Assembly: GCF_004114695.1 (NCBI RefSeq)
Contig: NZ_CP035310.1
Location: 2,401,501-2,465,500, forward strand
Direction of reading: 5' to 3'
DNA from: Erythrobacter sp. HKB08
Lineage (GTDB): Bacteria; Pseudomonadota; Alphaproteobacteria; Sphingomonadales; Sphingomonadaceae
Length of the DNA stretch: 64,000 bases
How positions within the stretch are numbered: the stretch's first letter is position 1; each line of letters begins with the position of its first letter. The notes beneath the pieces were generated by a model, which was not told where the DNA came from, made no database searches, and saw only the letters and a list, made by a program, of their open reading frames with translations. The position numbers and the translations under genes were made by a program. Shown here in pieces: positions 43,297-53,217 of this stretch.

Positions 43297-45812
43297 GCGC
43301 GGCGCTTCCCTGGTCGACCGCTTGGCGGATCGCGCGGCGCGATCTCAACGCCCGCTTCAAGGGCCTACGGCTGCTGCTCGTGTGCCTGTTCCTCGGCACC
43401 GGGGCGCTCGCTGCAATCGGGACGCTGACCGGCGCCATCGAGCGCGAGCTTGCCAATCGCGGGCAGGAACTGCTCGGCGGCGACCTGGAAATTGAGGTCT
43501 GGCAGCGCGATCTCAATCCCGACGAACAGGCGGCGCTCGCAGCCTATGGCGAGATTTCCGGCGGGACACGCCTGCAAGCCATGGCGAGCGCGGGCGACAA
43601 CGCCGCGCCCGTCGGCCTCAAAGCGATCGACGGAAACTGGCCGCTCTACGGCGAATTCACGCTCAAGGACGGTCGGAGCGCAGGCGCCCCGGCTGAGGGC
43701 AGCGCATGGCTCGACCAAGGGGCGATGGACCGGCTCGGCATTGAGGTCGGCGAGACCTTCCGCGTCGGCACGCAGACGCTCACCGCAGCGGGTGTCATCG
43801 AGAACGAGCCCGACAAGCTGAGCGAGGGATTCTCCCTCGGCCCGACGGTGCTCGTCGCAGAGAGTTTCCCGCAGGCTGCCGGCCTCATCGCACCGGGCTC
43901 GATGTACCAGAGCAAGTATCGCGTCGCCTTCAACGGCGCGCGCGATCCCGAGGTCGTCGAGGAAGAACTGACCGAACAGTTCCCCAATTCCGGGTTCGAT
44001 TTCCGCACCCGCGACCGCGCCTCGCCCGGTGCCGACCGCTTCGTCGGGCGCATGGGCGAGTTCCTGACGCTCGTCGGCCTCGCCGCGCTGGTTATCGCGG
44101 GTATCGGCATCGGCGGCGGCGTCTCGTCCTACCTAGAGGCGCGCCGCACGAGCATTGCGACGCTGAAAGTCCTCGGCGCTTCGAGCAAGGACATCGCGCG
44201 CATCTATGCACTGCAGATCGGTGCTGCGGCGCTCGCGGGCAGCCTGCTCGGCCTGCTCACCGGCATGCTCGTGACACCGCTTCTGGCGACTGCCCTCGAC
44301 GGGCTTCTCCCGGTCGAGAGGGGCTTCGTCTTCGAGCCTTCCGCACTGCTGCTCGCTGCAGGCTACGGGCTGCTGGTTGCGCTGGTCTTCGCTGCGACGC
44401 CCATCCTGCGCGCACGGCGCTATCCCGCCATGGCACTGATGCGGGCGCGCATCGTCCCTCTCGCCCGTGACGGTCGCGCGCTAATGTGGGTGCTGGGAGG
44501 CTTGATCGGTATCGTCGCCCTCGCCCTGCTCACTTCGCGCCAGCCCATGCTGTCGGGCGCCTTCCTCGGCGGCGCGGCAGCGATGCTGCTGCTGCTTGCC
44601 CTCCTCGGCTGGGGGATCCGCAAGCTTGCCGGCGCGCTGCCGACGCCGAAGAACCCGCTGGTGCGCGCCGCGCTCGCCAATCTGCATCGCCCCGGCGCCT
44701 CGACAGGGGCGCTGGTGACCGCGCTCGGCTTCGGCCTCAGTGCGTTCGTCCTGCTCGCCGCAATACAGTCGAGCATCAATGGCAATATCGAAAGCCGGGT
44801 GCCTCAGGAGGCACCGGATTACTTCGTGCTCGATATCCCGCAGGACAGGGTCGAGCAGTTCGAAGGTCTGGTCCGGGCCGAGGATCCCGACGCGATGGTT
44901 CGAGCGATCCCTGCCCTTCGCGGCGCAATCCTCGCCTATGGTGCGGAAGAGAACCCGACCCGCGTGGCGGACCTCGAGGAAATCCCGGAAGGCGCCTGGG
45001 CGCTGCGCGGCGAGCGCGGCCTGACCTATGCCGAGGAAGTCCCGCAGGGCAATTCCATCGTCGAAGGGCAATGGTGGGGCCCGATGTACGAGGGCGAACC
45101 GCTCGTTTCGGTCGACATCGAATTTGCCGAGACGATCGGTCTCGAAGTCGGTGACATTCTGACAGTCGGGGTTCTCGGGGTGGAACGGACCGCGCGCGTC
45201 GCGAACCTGCGCCAGATCGACTGGGAGAGCATGGGCTTCAACTACGTGCTGGTCTTCAGCCCGAATGCCCTGCGCGATGCCCCGCACAACTTCGCCGCGA
45301 CCATCGAGCTGACCGAGGGCACGCCGACCGGGCCGCTCCTCCGCGGTCTTGTGCAGGCGCTGCCATCGGCCTCGGTTATCGAGATCGGCGGCGTGCTCGA
45401 ACAGGCCCGCACCATCCTGACGCAGGTTGGCGTTGCAACCTTTGCGGCCGCGTCGGTCGCCGTCCTTGCAGGGCTAGCCGTCCTCATCGGAGCCATCGCG
45501 GCTGCGCGCGCCGCGCGGACCTACGACACGGTCGTCCTACGCGTCCTCGGAGCGAGCCGCAGGCAGGTCCTGCTGATGCAGCTGGCCGAATACGGGCTGC
45601 TTGCGCTTGTGCTCGCCGGCGTCGCGCTCGCCATCGGGACCGGGCTCGGCTGGCTGGTCATCACCCAGCTGTTCGAGTTCGACTGGCTGCCCGACTGGGG
45701 CGAGATTCTTGCCGTTCTCGGTGCCGGTCTGCTGTTCGTGCTGGTCTTCGCACTCGCCGGCTCACTCCCGCTCCTGAGAGCGAAACCGGCGCAGGCGCTT
45801 CGCGCGCTTTAA
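43293..45812 (+). CDS. FtsX-like ABC permease (YbbP-like)
   Basis: An 839-residue membrane protein with the layout of YbbP: an N-terminal transmembrane helix (L-L-L-V-C-L-F-L-G-T-G-A-L-A-A-I-G), a large periplasmic MacB-PCD-like domain to about residue 255, then three helices (A-A-L-V-I-A-G-I-G-I-G-G-G), a middle helical section, a second periplasmic domain and a C-terminal FtsX helix set. The sequence V-L-G-A-S appears twice (near 291 and 751), the typical coupling element facing the ATPase. It uses the ATPase encoded immediately upstream (start overlaps). It converges on the DUF805 gene. Confidence 0.9.
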   Translation: MSAALPWSTAWRIARRDLNARFKGLRLLLVCLFLGTGALAAIGTLTGAIERELANRGQELLGGDLEIEVWQRDLNPDEQAALAAYGEISGGTRLQAMASAGDNAAPVGLKAIDGNWPLYGEFTLKDGRSAGAPAEGSAWLDQGAMDRLGIEVGETFRVGTQTLTAAGVIENEPDKLSEGFSLGPTVLVAESFPQAAGLIAPGSMYQSKYRVAFNGARDPEVVEEELTEQFPNSGFDFRTRDRASPGADRFVGRMGEFLTLVGLAALVIAGIGIGGGVSSYLEARRTSIATLKVLGASSKDIARIYALQIGAAALAGSLLGLLTGMLVTPLLATALDGLLPVERGFVFEPSALLLAAGYGLLVALVFAATPILRARRYPAMALMRARIVPLARDGRALMWVLGGLIGIVALALLTSRQPMLSGAFLGGAAAMLLLLALLGWGIRKLAGALPTPKNPLVRAALANLHRPGASTGALVTALGFGLSAFVLLAAIQSSINGNIESRVPQEAPDYFVLDIPQDRVEQFEGLVRAEDPDAMVRAIPALRGAILAYGAEENPTRVADLEEIPEGAWALRGERGLTYAEEVPQGNSIVEGQWWGPMYEGEPLVSVDIEFAETIGLEVGDILTVGVLGVERTARVANLRQIDWESMGFNYVLVFSPNALRDAPHNFAATIELTEGTPTGPLLRGLVQALPSASVIEIGGVLEQARTILTQVGVATFAAASVAVLAGLAVLIGAIAAARAARTYDTVVLRVLGASRRQVLLMQLAEYGLLALVLAGVALAIGTGLGWLVITQLFEFDWLPDWGEILAVLGAGLLFVLVFALAGSLPLLRAKPAQALRAL

Positions 45813-45816
45813 CGGC

Positions 45817-46239
45817 TCAGGAAAATACGCCCGTACCGTACTGGTCCTGCGGGTCCGGGCCGTAGCGATTGTCGCCCTTGGTTCCCGGCAGGCACATGAA
45901 GACTAGTACGATGAAGCCGCCGATGATCGGCACGAAGCGCACGAACCAGAACCAGCCCGACCTGTCCTGGTCGTGATAGCGACGCACTTCCACCGCGATC
46001 GCGGGGACGAGGCTTGCGAGGACGAACACGAAAATCCCGAGCGTCGCGATGTAGAACAGCGCGCCTGCATCGGTATCGGGGTTGAACGACGGGTCGAAGG
46101 CCCCGCTGATCCCCATCATCGCATAGCCGATGGCGATGACACCCACGAAGAACAGCATGAACCACCAGTATTCCGAGCGGGTGGAGCGCCCCTTGAAGTC
46201 GGCGTAGCGCTTGTACGGCAGGAACATCTTTTCGAGCAT
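45817..46239 (-). CDS. DUF805 membrane protein
   Basis: A 140-residue DUF805 protein: Y-K-R-Y-A-D-F-K-G-R-S-T-R-S-E-Y-W-W-F near residue 9 and R-R-Y-H-D-Q-D-R-S-G-W-F-W near 88, with about four membrane helices. It ends G-T-G-V-F-S, the same V/I-F-S terminus as the three neighbours. GGAGGG lies upstream of the ATG. It is followed convergently by the ybbP-like gene after four bases. Function unknown. Confidence 0.9.
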   Translation of the reverse strand: MLEKMFLPYKRYADFKGRSTRSEYWWFMLFFVGVIAIGYAMMGISGAFDPSFNPDTDAGALFYIATLGIFVFVLASLVPAIAVEVRRYHDQDRSGWFWFVRFVPIIGGFIVLVFMCLPGTKGDNRYGPDPQDQYGTGVFS

Positions 46240-46330
46240 CGAACCCCTCCATTGCGATTGGATGGAGGTGGGATATTGTCGCCTGGCCGGTGCCGGTATG
46301 CCCTAAGTCTGGCAGGAGCGCTGCTGGCGC

Positions 46331-46756
46331 CTAGCTGAAAATGTCGCCGAGGTTCTCGCCATAGACGGGCGGGCCATAGGCATTCTCGCCCTGCTGCGGA
46401 GGCAGGCTCATCACGACCATATAGGCGATCCAGGCCAGCAGGCTGAGCAGGAAGACCGCGAAGACGCAAATGATCGCAAGCCAGCCCGGCGCGCCGAAAT
46501 CCTGAAAACGGCGCCATGTCAGCGCGAGACCGGGCACGAAATTGGCGAGAAAAACGGCCAGTACGGGTAGGAATACCAACAGCACACCGGGTCCGGCGCT
46601 TGCCTCGTTACCCGTCCGGTCGATTGCTGCGATCGCGCCGATGGTTATCGCCATGGCGAGGAAATACTGCAGCGTCAGGAAGAGGCTGTAGAACCAGAAC
46701 TCGCGGCGGCTCGAGCGTCCGCTGAAATCGGCAAAGCGCTTGTATGGCAAAGTCAT
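46331..46756 (-). CDS. DUF805 membrane protein, second copy
   Basis: A 141-residue DUF805 protein: Y-K-R-F-A-D-F-S-G-R-S-S-R-R-E-F-W near residue 5 and W-R-R-F-Q-D-F-G-A-P-G-W near 85. It is a paralogue of its downstream neighbour and ends L-G-D-I-F-S. An upstream extension to 46906 is not used, as the family starts M-x-L-P-Y-K-R-F. Function unknown. Confidence 0.88.
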   Translation of the reverse strand: MTLPYKRFADFSGRSSRREFWFYSLFLTLQYFLAMAITIGAIAAIDRTGNEASAGPGVLLVFLPVLAVFLANFVPGLALTWRRFQDFGAPGWLAIICVFAVFLLSLLAWIAYMVVMSLPPQQGENAYGPPVYGENLGDIFS

Positions 46757-46859
46757 CCACGCGAAGATTGCCGTCTTCGGCGGTACGTCCTGGTTGTTCA
46801 CTTTAAGACCCGAAATCTGGAAGCGGGGTTGCAGAGCAAGTCCCCGCCCCTTTGTTTGT

Positions 46860-47336
46860 TCAACTGAAGACGGCTGGATCGGCCGCGACGTCACCCGGCC
46901 TGCCATGTACCACCAGCGTGGAGGCGAGCATGTCGTGCAGGCCCTGCTTGCGGTCGGTGAAGGCGACCATGATGTAGCCGATGTACATGATCAGGCCCGA
47001 CAGGATCTTGCCGAAATAGCGACCCGTCGCGCGCCCGAAGCTCAGGCGCCCGCCATGTTCGTCGGTCACGATGATGCCGACCGCCATCTTGCCGAGCGTG
47101 GCCTGCTTTTCCGAACTCTCCATCAGCGCGAAATACAGCCACTGCCCGCCGAAGATCAGCAGGTACATGATAACGACCCCGACACCTGCCGCGGCATCGG
47201 ACGGTCCGCCCGGATCCGATGCAAGACCGATCGCCCCGCCCATCACGAACAGGATGATGAGCATGACGAACGTCAGCAGAATGCTGTCGATCAGATACGC
47301 CCCCGTGCGTATCCAGAAACCTGCGTAATTATCCAT
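46860..47336 (-). CDS. RDD family membrane protein
   Basis: A 158-residue RDD-domain protein: Y-A-G-F-W-I-R-T-G-A-Y-L-I-D near residue 4 (the R and D of the family), K-Q-A-T-L-G-K-M-A-V-G near 95 and K-Q-G-L-H-D-M-L-A-S-T near 134. It has about four membrane helices and ends D-P-A-V-F-S. The ATG at 47336 has only a GGGGG-type ribosome binding site. Function unknown; RDD proteins may be ion or solute transporters. Confidence 0.88.
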   Translation of the reverse strand: MDNYAGFWIRTGAYLIDSILLTFVMLIILFVMGGAIGLASDPGGPSDAAAGVGVVIMYLLIFGGQWLYFALMESSEKQATLGKMAVGIIVTDEHGGRLSFGRATGRYFGKILSGLIMYIGYIMVAFTDRKQGLHDMLASTLVVHGRPGDVAADPAVFS

Positions 47337-47395
47337 GTGACCCCCGTAAGTTACGTCCCGCCATATGCATGCATCGAAATGATGAAATGGCAAGC

Positions 47396-47425
47396 AAAAG
47401 GGGGCCCTCCCGAAGAAAGGCCCCC
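47396..47425 (-). terminator. Rho-independent terminator of the upstream RDD gene
   Basis: On the minus strand GGGGGCC...GGCCCCC with a 12-base loop is followed by TTTT. It lies 40 bases after the stop codon of the RDD gene at 47465-47914. Confidence 0.75.
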
Positions 47426-47464
47426 AAATAAAAGCGGAAATATCCGCGTTTTAGCTTGCCCGGA

Positions 47465-47914
47465 TCAGCTGAATACAGCCGGGTCCGAAGTCTCGCCCGG
47501 CTGGCCCTTGAGAACCAGCGTTCCGGCGATCATGTCGTGCAGGCCCTGCTTGCGCTCGGTGAACGCAACCATGATGAAGCCGATCAGCAGGATCAGTGCA
47601 GACAGGATCTTCGCGAAATAGCGGCCGATAGCGCGGCCGATGCTGAGACGGCGCCCTTCGACGTCGGTCACGACCAGGCCCATGGCCATCTTGCCGACGG
47701 TCGCCTGCTTGGCCGAGCTTTCCATGCCGGCGAAATAGGCAACGCCGATCGCGATGCTGATGATGTTGAGCAGAGTGCTCGCACCCGTCTGCGGCGCTTC
47801 AGGGTCGAACATGTTGACCCCGAGGATCATCGCAATGACGTATTGCACGATACCGATAATAATCGCGTCGATGATATAAGCGACGACGCGGATCCAAAAT
47901 CCCCCATAAACCAT
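47465..47914 (-). CDS. RDD family membrane protein, second copy
   Basis: A 149-residue RDD protein: Y-G-G-F-W-I-R-V-V-A-Y-I-I-D near residue 3, K-Q-A-T-V-G-K-M-A-M-G near 72 and K-Q-G-L-H-D-M-I-A-G-T near 124. Clearly paralogous to its downstream neighbour, and it ends D-P-A-V-F-S. It has its own terminator at 47396, so the two RDD genes are separate transcripts. Confidence 0.9.
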   Translation of the reverse strand: MVYGGFWIRVVAYIIDAIIIGIVQYVIAMILGVNMFDPEAPQTGASTLLNIISIAIGVAYFAGMESSAKQATVGKMAMGLVVTDVEGRRLSIGRAIGRYFAKILSALILLIGFIMVAFTERKQGLHDMIAGTLVLKGQPGETSDPAVFS

Positions 47915-47976
47915 GAAATAGTCCCTCCACTGCTGGTGCTAGGGAACCTAACGCCATCTCGGCGGAGGGTAAAACG

Positions 47977-48003
47977 AAAAAGGGCCCCGCTTTCGCGGAG
48001 CCC
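47977..48003 (-). terminator. Terminator of the TonB-dependent receptor gene
   Basis: On the minus strand GGGCTCCGC-GAAA-GCGGGGCCC (one mismatch) is followed by five Ts, 27 bases after the receptor stop codon. A second T-rich run on the other side may give weak bidirectional action. Confidence 0.75.
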
Positions 48004-48029
48004 CCTTCTTTTTAGTCAATCCGTTCGGA

Positions 48030-50693
48030 TCAGAACTTGAAACGAACCGTGCCGCCGTAGGTGCGCGGTGCGTTCGGATAGCCCGAGATCGTCTGCGACT
48101 GGGCGACACCCGGGAAGATCGTCGTCAGGTAACGATCGTTCGTCAGGTTGCGGCCCCACAGGCTGACTTCCAGACCCATGTCGAGAGCCAGGGTGAGCGA
48201 TGCGTTCACCTGGTTCACTTCGCGGCTGTAGAGGCGCGCGATTTCACGTGCCGGCGCGAACGGATCGGCCAGCGACGTGTCGATGAAGTCCGGCAGACCG
48301 TCGAGGATCTGCGTGTCGCTCTCGTGGTAGTAGTCCACGCGGCCGATCAGGCGGTTGCCCGAGTAGCCGAACTCGTGGGTGTAGGTAGCCGAGGTCGCGA
48401 TCGTCCATTCCGGGATACCCGCCGGGCGGAGGCCCGAAAGGTCACCCACGGCCGAACCCGGGAAGCTGTCGTACTTCGCGTCGAGGTACGTCGTCGCGAA
48501 GGTGAAGACGAGCGGGTCGGCCGGCGAGATCGTTGCGTCGAATTCGAAACCGCGGGTCGACTGCGAACCGGCGTTGGCGAGTGCAAAGCCCGTGCCGGTG
48601 AAGGCGAAGGACTGGAAGCCCTCGATCGTCTGGTCGAACAGCGCAAGGTTGAACGACAGGCCCGGGAAGTTCGCCTTCAGGCCGAGCTCGAACACTTCGG
48701 CTTCTTCCGGACCCGCGAAGCGCGAACCGGTCGAGAGGTTCGGCACGGCAAGGCCGGCATCGCGGATCGGCGAGGACGGCGCGAGGATCGTGCTGCCGAA
48801 CGGACCCGGGATGAAATCGCCGAAGGCCGGACGCGAATCGCGCGACAGGTTGACCGACGATGCCTTGAAGCCCGTGGCGTAGGTGAAATAGGCATTCACC
48901 CGGTCCGACAGGTCGGCCGACGCGCGCAGCGTGTAGCTGAAGTCGTCGTCGCGGGTCTGGCCCGGTTCGACGGCATTCGGCAACGCGAGGAACGGCGGCT
49001 GGAACTGCAGGGCCTGCAGGCCGAGCAGCGGGTTCAGCTGCGGGTTCGTCGCGGCGGCAGCTATCTGCTGGAAGATCGGAGCGGTCTGCGGATTGGTCGC
49101 GAAACCATTGATGACGGCAGGCGTCACCTGGCTCGGCGGGATTTGCAGAGCGCCGGCGATCTGGCCGACGATCACGGCATCGACGACGTTGATATTCGCC
49201 AGCGGGTCGAAGCTCGCCTGCGAAAGAGCGAAGTCCTTCTTGTCGTCGGTGTAGTTGAAGCCGCCGGTCAGCGTCAGCCAATCGGTCACTTCGAGGTCCA
49301 CCGTGCCGAAGACCGACCACGACTGGTTGTCGAGGGTGAAGACTTCGGTGGTCAGCGGGCCGGGTGCGAAGATCGAGTTCTGCGGCAGGCCGAGACCGAA
49401 TTCGACACCGGAAAGCGTACCCGGCGTGCCGGCACCGGCGAGCAGGTCGAAGAACAGGCGCGAGTCCGAACCGGTGGTCAGGCCCGAGTTCTGCTCGATC
49501 GATTCATCGAAGAAGAAACCGCCAAGCAGGAAGTTGAACGGACCGTCGAAGTCCGAGGTCAGGCGAACTTCCTGGGTGAAGGTGTCGACCGCCTGGTCGC
49601 GCAGTTCATTGACGATGTCGGCGCTGGTGAAGTCGACGTCCTGCTGGTTGAACGAACGCAGTTCGCGGTAGGCCGTGATCGAGGTCAGCGTGAATGCGCC
49701 GAATTCGATGTCGCCCTGGATCGAGCCACCGTAGTTCTCGATCTCGTTTTCCGGCAGGATGTTGAGGAAAGCGCGGTCGTCGAAGATGTCTTCGTTGCCC
49801 ACTGCACCGCCGACGGCGAAGACCAGCGGCGAGGTCGGGCCGAAGCGGACGTTGCCGACGTAGCAGCAAAGCTCGTCGATCTTCGAATAATCGCCGATCG
49901 CACGGATCTTGACCGGGCCGCCGTTGTCGAACAGCAGCTGGCCGCGCACCGAGTAACGGTCGCGCTCGTTGATGTCTTCGCCGAGATTGACGACGTCGAC
50001 ATAACCGTCGCGCTTGTTGAGGTTGCCGTCGACCGAGAAGGCGAGGCTGTCGCTAAGCGGGCCGGTCACATCGCCCTTGAGGACGATCTGGTTGTAGTTG
50101 CCGTAGGTCGCCGAGACAGAGCCGCCGAACTGGAACTGCGGTTCGCGGGTGACGACCGAAATGACACCGGCCGAAGCGTTCTTGCCGAACAGCGTCGACT
50201 GCGGGCCGCGCAGGACTTCGACGCGGGCGACGTTGGCGATGTCGGCGATCTGGCCGGCCGAACGCGAACGGAACACGCCGTCGATGAAGACACCGACCGA
50301 CGGCTCGATGCCGAAGTTGTTGGCGCCGTTACCGAAGCCGCGAATGATGAAAGTGGTGTTGGCCGAGCTCTGCAGCTGGCTGACGCGCAGCGACGGCGAG
50401 ACGGTCTGCAGGTCGATAAGGTCGCGGATTTCCGCGCGCTCGAGCGTTTCGCCGGTGGTCACGCTGACCGAAACCGGGGTTTCCTGCAGCGTCTGTTCGC
50501 GCTTGGTCGCGGTGACGATGATCGCGTTGCTGGTGTCGAACTCTTCGTTCTCTTCGACGACCGTGTCGGTCGCGGTGTCGGGTTGGCCGTCCTGAGCGGC
50601 AGCAACGCTGGGCATGCCGAAGCCGACGGCAGCGAGGCCGACGAGCATCGCATAGCGCGACGAGCCGGTGAATCCGGTAACAGTCTTTTTCAT
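48030..50693 (-). CDS. TonB-dependent outer-membrane receptor
   Basis: An 887-residue receptor for active uptake across the outer membrane. A signal peptide (M-L-V-G-L-A-A-V-G-F-G-M-P-S-V-A-A-A-Q) is followed by a TonB-box-like N-A-I-I-V-T-A-T-K-R near residue 55, a plug domain (L-R-V-S-Q-L-Q, F-I-R-G-F, V-G-V-F-I-D-G-V near 135, V-E-V-L-R-G-P-Q near 155) and a 22-strand barrel ending with R-F-K-F. It is of the sphingomonad type often used for plant- or algae-derived compounds or siderophores; the substrate cannot be told. It has no neighbouring transporter or regulator and is divergent from typA. Confidence 0.93.
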   Translation of the reverse strand: MKKTVTGFTGSSRYAMLVGLAAVGFGMPSVAAAQDGQPDTATDTVVEENEEFDTSNAIIVTATKREQTLQETPVSVSVTTGETLERAEIRDLIDLQTVSPSLRVSQLQSSANTTFIIRGFGNGANNFGIEPSVGVFIDGVFRSRSAGQIADIANVARVEVLRGPQSTLFGKNASAGVISVVTREPQFQFGGSVSATYGNYNQIVLKGDVTGPLSDSLAFSVDGNLNKRDGYVDVVNLGEDINERDRYSVRGQLLFDNGGPVKIRAIGDYSKIDELCCYVGNVRFGPTSPLVFAVGGAVGNEDIFDDRAFLNILPENEIENYGGSIQGDIEFGAFTLTSITAYRELRSFNQQDVDFTSADIVNELRDQAVDTFTQEVRLTSDFDGPFNFLLGGFFFDESIEQNSGLTTGSDSRLFFDLLAGAGTPGTLSGVEFGLGLPQNSIFAPGPLTTEVFTLDNQSWSVFGTVDLEVTDWLTLTGGFNYTDDKKDFALSQASFDPLANINVVDAVIVGQIAGALQIPPSQVTPAVINGFATNPQTAPIFQQIAAAATNPQLNPLLGLQALQFQPPFLALPNAVEPGQTRDDDFSYTLRASADLSDRVNAYFTYATGFKASSVNLSRDSRPAFGDFIPGPFGSTILAPSSPIRDAGLAVPNLSTGSRFAGPEEAEVFELGLKANFPGLSFNLALFDQTIEGFQSFAFTGTGFALANAGSQSTRGFEFDATISPADPLVFTFATTYLDAKYDSFPGSAVGDLSGLRPAGIPEWTIATSATYTHEFGYSGNRLIGRVDYYHESDTQILDGLPDFIDTSLADPFAPAREIARLYSREVNQVNASLTLALDMGLEVSLWGRNLTNDRYLTTIFPGVAQSQTISGYPNAPRTYGGTVRFKF

Positions 50694-50938
50694 GGAGTAC
50701 TCAATCCTCTTCCATGCGGCCGCGTATTGAAGGGAGGAGAGGGCGACCGCTTGGGTGCGCGAATAAAATGCCCTTTTCGCTCATACAAGCAATTTACTGC
50801 GTGTTTTCGGGTGATTGAGCGGTGTGTTGCTACTGCGTCACACCTCGCCACGCTTGCCCTAGCGGAAAGGCTCGGCTAGGGGCGCCGCGATATTGCGCTG
50901 CACAATGCGCGCACCCCCTTATCGAGAGCTCGAATACG

Positions 50939-52759
50939 ATGTCCGCAGACCTGCGCAACGTGGCGATCATCGCCCACGTCGACCATGGCAAGACCACCCT
51001 TGTCGACCAGCTTTTCCGCCAGTCCGGCACGTTCCGCGAGAACCAGCGGATCGACGAGCGCGCGATGGATTCCAACGACCTGGAAAAAGAGCGCGGGATC
51101 ACGATTCTCGCCAAGTGCACCAGCGTCGAATGGAACGGCACGCGGATCAACATCGTCGACACCCCGGGCCACGCCGACTTCGGCGCCGAGGTCGAGCGCA
51201 TCCTCTCCATGGTCGACGGCGTCATCCTGCTGGTCGACAGCGCTGAAGGCGCGATGCCGCAGACCAAGTTCGTGACTGGCAAGGCGCTTGCCCTCGGCCT
51301 GCGCCCGATCGTCGTCGTCAACAAGATCGACCGTCCGGACGGCCGTCCGCAGGAAGTCCTCGACGAAGTCTTCGACCTGTTCGTTTCGCTCGACGCGGAC
51401 GACGACCAGCTCGATTTCCCGGTGCTCTATGCCTCGGGCCGCGACGGCTATGCGGGCGAGGAAGACAGCGTGCGTGAAGGCGACCTCAACCCGCTCTTCC
51501 AGCGCATCGTCGACCACGTGCCGCCCCCCGGCCTCGACACCACCGGCAAGTTCACCTTCCTTGCCACTCTGCTCGACCGCGACAACTTCATGGGCCGCGT
51601 GCTGACCGGCCGCGTCCAGTCGGGCACGATCAAGATCAACGACCCGATCCACGCGCTCGACCGCGACGGCAAGGTCATCGAGACGGGCCGCGCGACCAAG
51701 CTGATGAGCTTCCGCGGCCTCGAGCGCGTTCCGGTGGAAAGCGCACAGGCGGGCGACATCATCGCGCTCGCGGGTCTCGAGAAGGCAACCGTCGCCAACA
51801 CGCTGGCCGATCCGTCGGTCACCACCCCGATCGAAGCCCAGCCGATCGATCCGCCGACGCTCGCCATGCGCTTCAGCGTCAACGACAGCCCGCTCGCCGG
51901 GCGCGAGGGCAGCAAGGTTACGAGCCGCCTCATCCGCGACCGCCTGTTCCGTGAAGCGGAAACCAATGTCGCCATCCGCATCACCGAGAGCGCCGACAAG
52001 GACAGCTTCGAAGTGGCGGGCCGCGGCGAATTGCAGCTCGGCGTCCTCATCGAGACGATGCGCCGCGAAGGCTTCGAGCTGGGCATCAGCCGTCCGCGCG
52101 TGCTCTATCGCGAGGAAGACGGCCAGCGCATGGAGCCGTACGAGACCGTCGTGATCGATGTCGACGACGAACACTCGGGCACGGTCGTGGAGAAGATGCA
52201 GCGCCGCAAGGCCGAGCTTACCGAGATGCGCCCCTCGGGCATGGGCAAGACCCGCATCACCTTCAGCGCCCCCTCGCGCGGCCTCATCGGCTACCACGGC
52301 GAGTTCCTGTCCGACACGCGCGGCACGGGCATCATGAACCGCCTGTTCGAGAAGTACGGCCCCTACAAGGGCCCGATCGAAGGCCGCATCAACGGCGTGC
52401 TGATCTCCAATGCCAGCGGCGAAGCGACCGCCTATGCGCTCTTCGCCCTCGAAGACCGCGGCGAGCTGTTCATCGGCGGCGGCGCGAAGATCTACGAAGG
52501 CATGATCATCGGCGAGAACGCCAAGCCGGAAGACCTCGAGGTCAACCCGCTCAAGTCGAAGCAGCTGACCAACTTCCGTTCGAGCGGCAAGGACGATGCG
52601 ATCAAGCTGACTCCGCCCCGCGTCATGACGCTGGAGCAGGCGATCGCCTACATCGACGACGACGAAATGGTTGAAGTCACGCCGGAAAGCATTCGCCTGC
52701 GCAAGGCGATCCTCTGCCCGCACGAGCGCAAGAAGGCGAAGCGCAAGTCGGCGGAATAA
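50939..52759 (+). CDS. typA: Translational GTPase TypA/BipA
   Basis: Ribosome-associated GTPase involved in 50S assembly and stress adaptation. The 606-residue protein has G1 H-V-D-H-G-K-T-T near residue 13, G2 R-G-I-T-I near 52, G3 D-T-P-G-H-A near 75, G4 N-K-I-D near 129 and the TypA-specific C-terminal domain with G-Y-H-G-E-F near 447. The frame is open upstream to 50822 but homology starts at the ATG at 50939. Divergent from the TonB receptor gene. Confidence 0.96.
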   Translation: MSADLRNVAIIAHVDHGKTTLVDQLFRQSGTFRENQRIDERAMDSNDLEKERGITILAKCTSVEWNGTRINIVDTPGHADFGAEVERILSMVDGVILLVDSAEGAMPQTKFVTGKALALGLRPIVVVNKIDRPDGRPQEVLDEVFDLFVSLDADDDQLDFPVLYASGRDGYAGEEDSVREGDLNPLFQRIVDHVPPPGLDTTGKFTFLATLLDRDNFMGRVLTGRVQSGTIKINDPIHALDRDGKVIETGRATKLMSFRGLERVPVESAQAGDIIALAGLEKATVANTLADPSVTTPIEAQPIDPPTLAMRFSVNDSPLAGREGSKVTSRLIRDRLFREAETNVAIRITESADKDSFEVAGRGELQLGVLIETMRREGFELGISRPRVLYREEDGQRMEPYETVVIDVDDEHSGTVVEKMQRRKAELTEMRPSGMGKTRITFSAPSRGLIGYHGEFLSDTRGTGIMNRLFEKYGPYKGPIEGRINGVLISNASGEATAYALFALEDRGELFIGGGAKIYEGMIIGENAKPEDLEVNPLKSKQLTNFRSSGKDDAIKLTPPRVMTLEQAIAYIDDDEMVEVTPESIRLRKAILCPHERKKAKRKSAE

Positions 52760-52845
52760 TCCCGCCGAAGGACACCGCCGGCAAAATCGGTTCGTCTTCA
52801 GGAACCTACTCTTTTCTCGCCAGTTTGGCGTGCAAGGAGTTCTGC

Positions 52846-53217
52846 ATGGCGGATGTCATGATCGTGGACGACGAGGCCCTCGTGCTTCTCGACCTAACGG
52901 TGACAATCGAAGAAATGGGCCACGATGTTGTGTGCGACAGCACCAATATCGAGGACGCTTTCGCGTGCATGGAACAGGGCGTGCCGGACGTGGCATTGCT
53001 CGATATCGACGTTGGCGGGACCCCGGTGTGGCCGCTGGCGCGCGAGGTGAAGAACCGCGGTTGCCCGATCATCTTCATCAGCGCCAACCGGAACCACCAG
53101 GAACTCAGGGGCGAGTTCGCCGACAGCCGCTATATCGACAAGCCGGCCTCGCCCTCAGACATTTCCAGCGCGCTCGATTGCGCGCTTTCCGCGAGCAGCC
53201 GTCGTCAGTCCGCCTGA
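52846..53217 (+). CDS. Single-domain response regulator
   Basis: A 123-residue receiver domain with no output domain. The acidic pair D8-D9 and E10, phosphoacceptor D53 (A-L-L-D-I-D), a S/T position F-I-S-A near 84 and the conserved lysine in I-D-K-P-A near 105 are all in place. AAGGAG precedes the ATG at 52846; a frame start at 52825 has no ribosome binding site. Its end overlaps the 3' end of the HWE kinase by 13 bases on the opposite strand. Stand-alone receivers of this type serve as phosphorelay partners of HWE/HisKA2 kinases. Confidence 0.9.
   Translation: MADVMIVDDEALVLLDLTVTIEEMGHDVVCDSTNIEDAFACMEQGVPDVALLDIDVGGTPVWPLAREVKNRGCPIIFISANRNHQELRGEFADSRYIDKPASPSDISSALDCALSASSRRQSA

Noticed and set aside
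48324-50879. An 851-codon plus-strand frame opposite the TonB receptor
   Set aside because: Shadow of the receptor gene; composition is a charge-rich reverse translation and no motif is seen.
52801-52845. GGAAC-type element as an EcfG (general stress sigma) promoter for the response regulator
   Set aside because: GGAAC is present, but the -10 position lacks the CGTT core at proper spacing.
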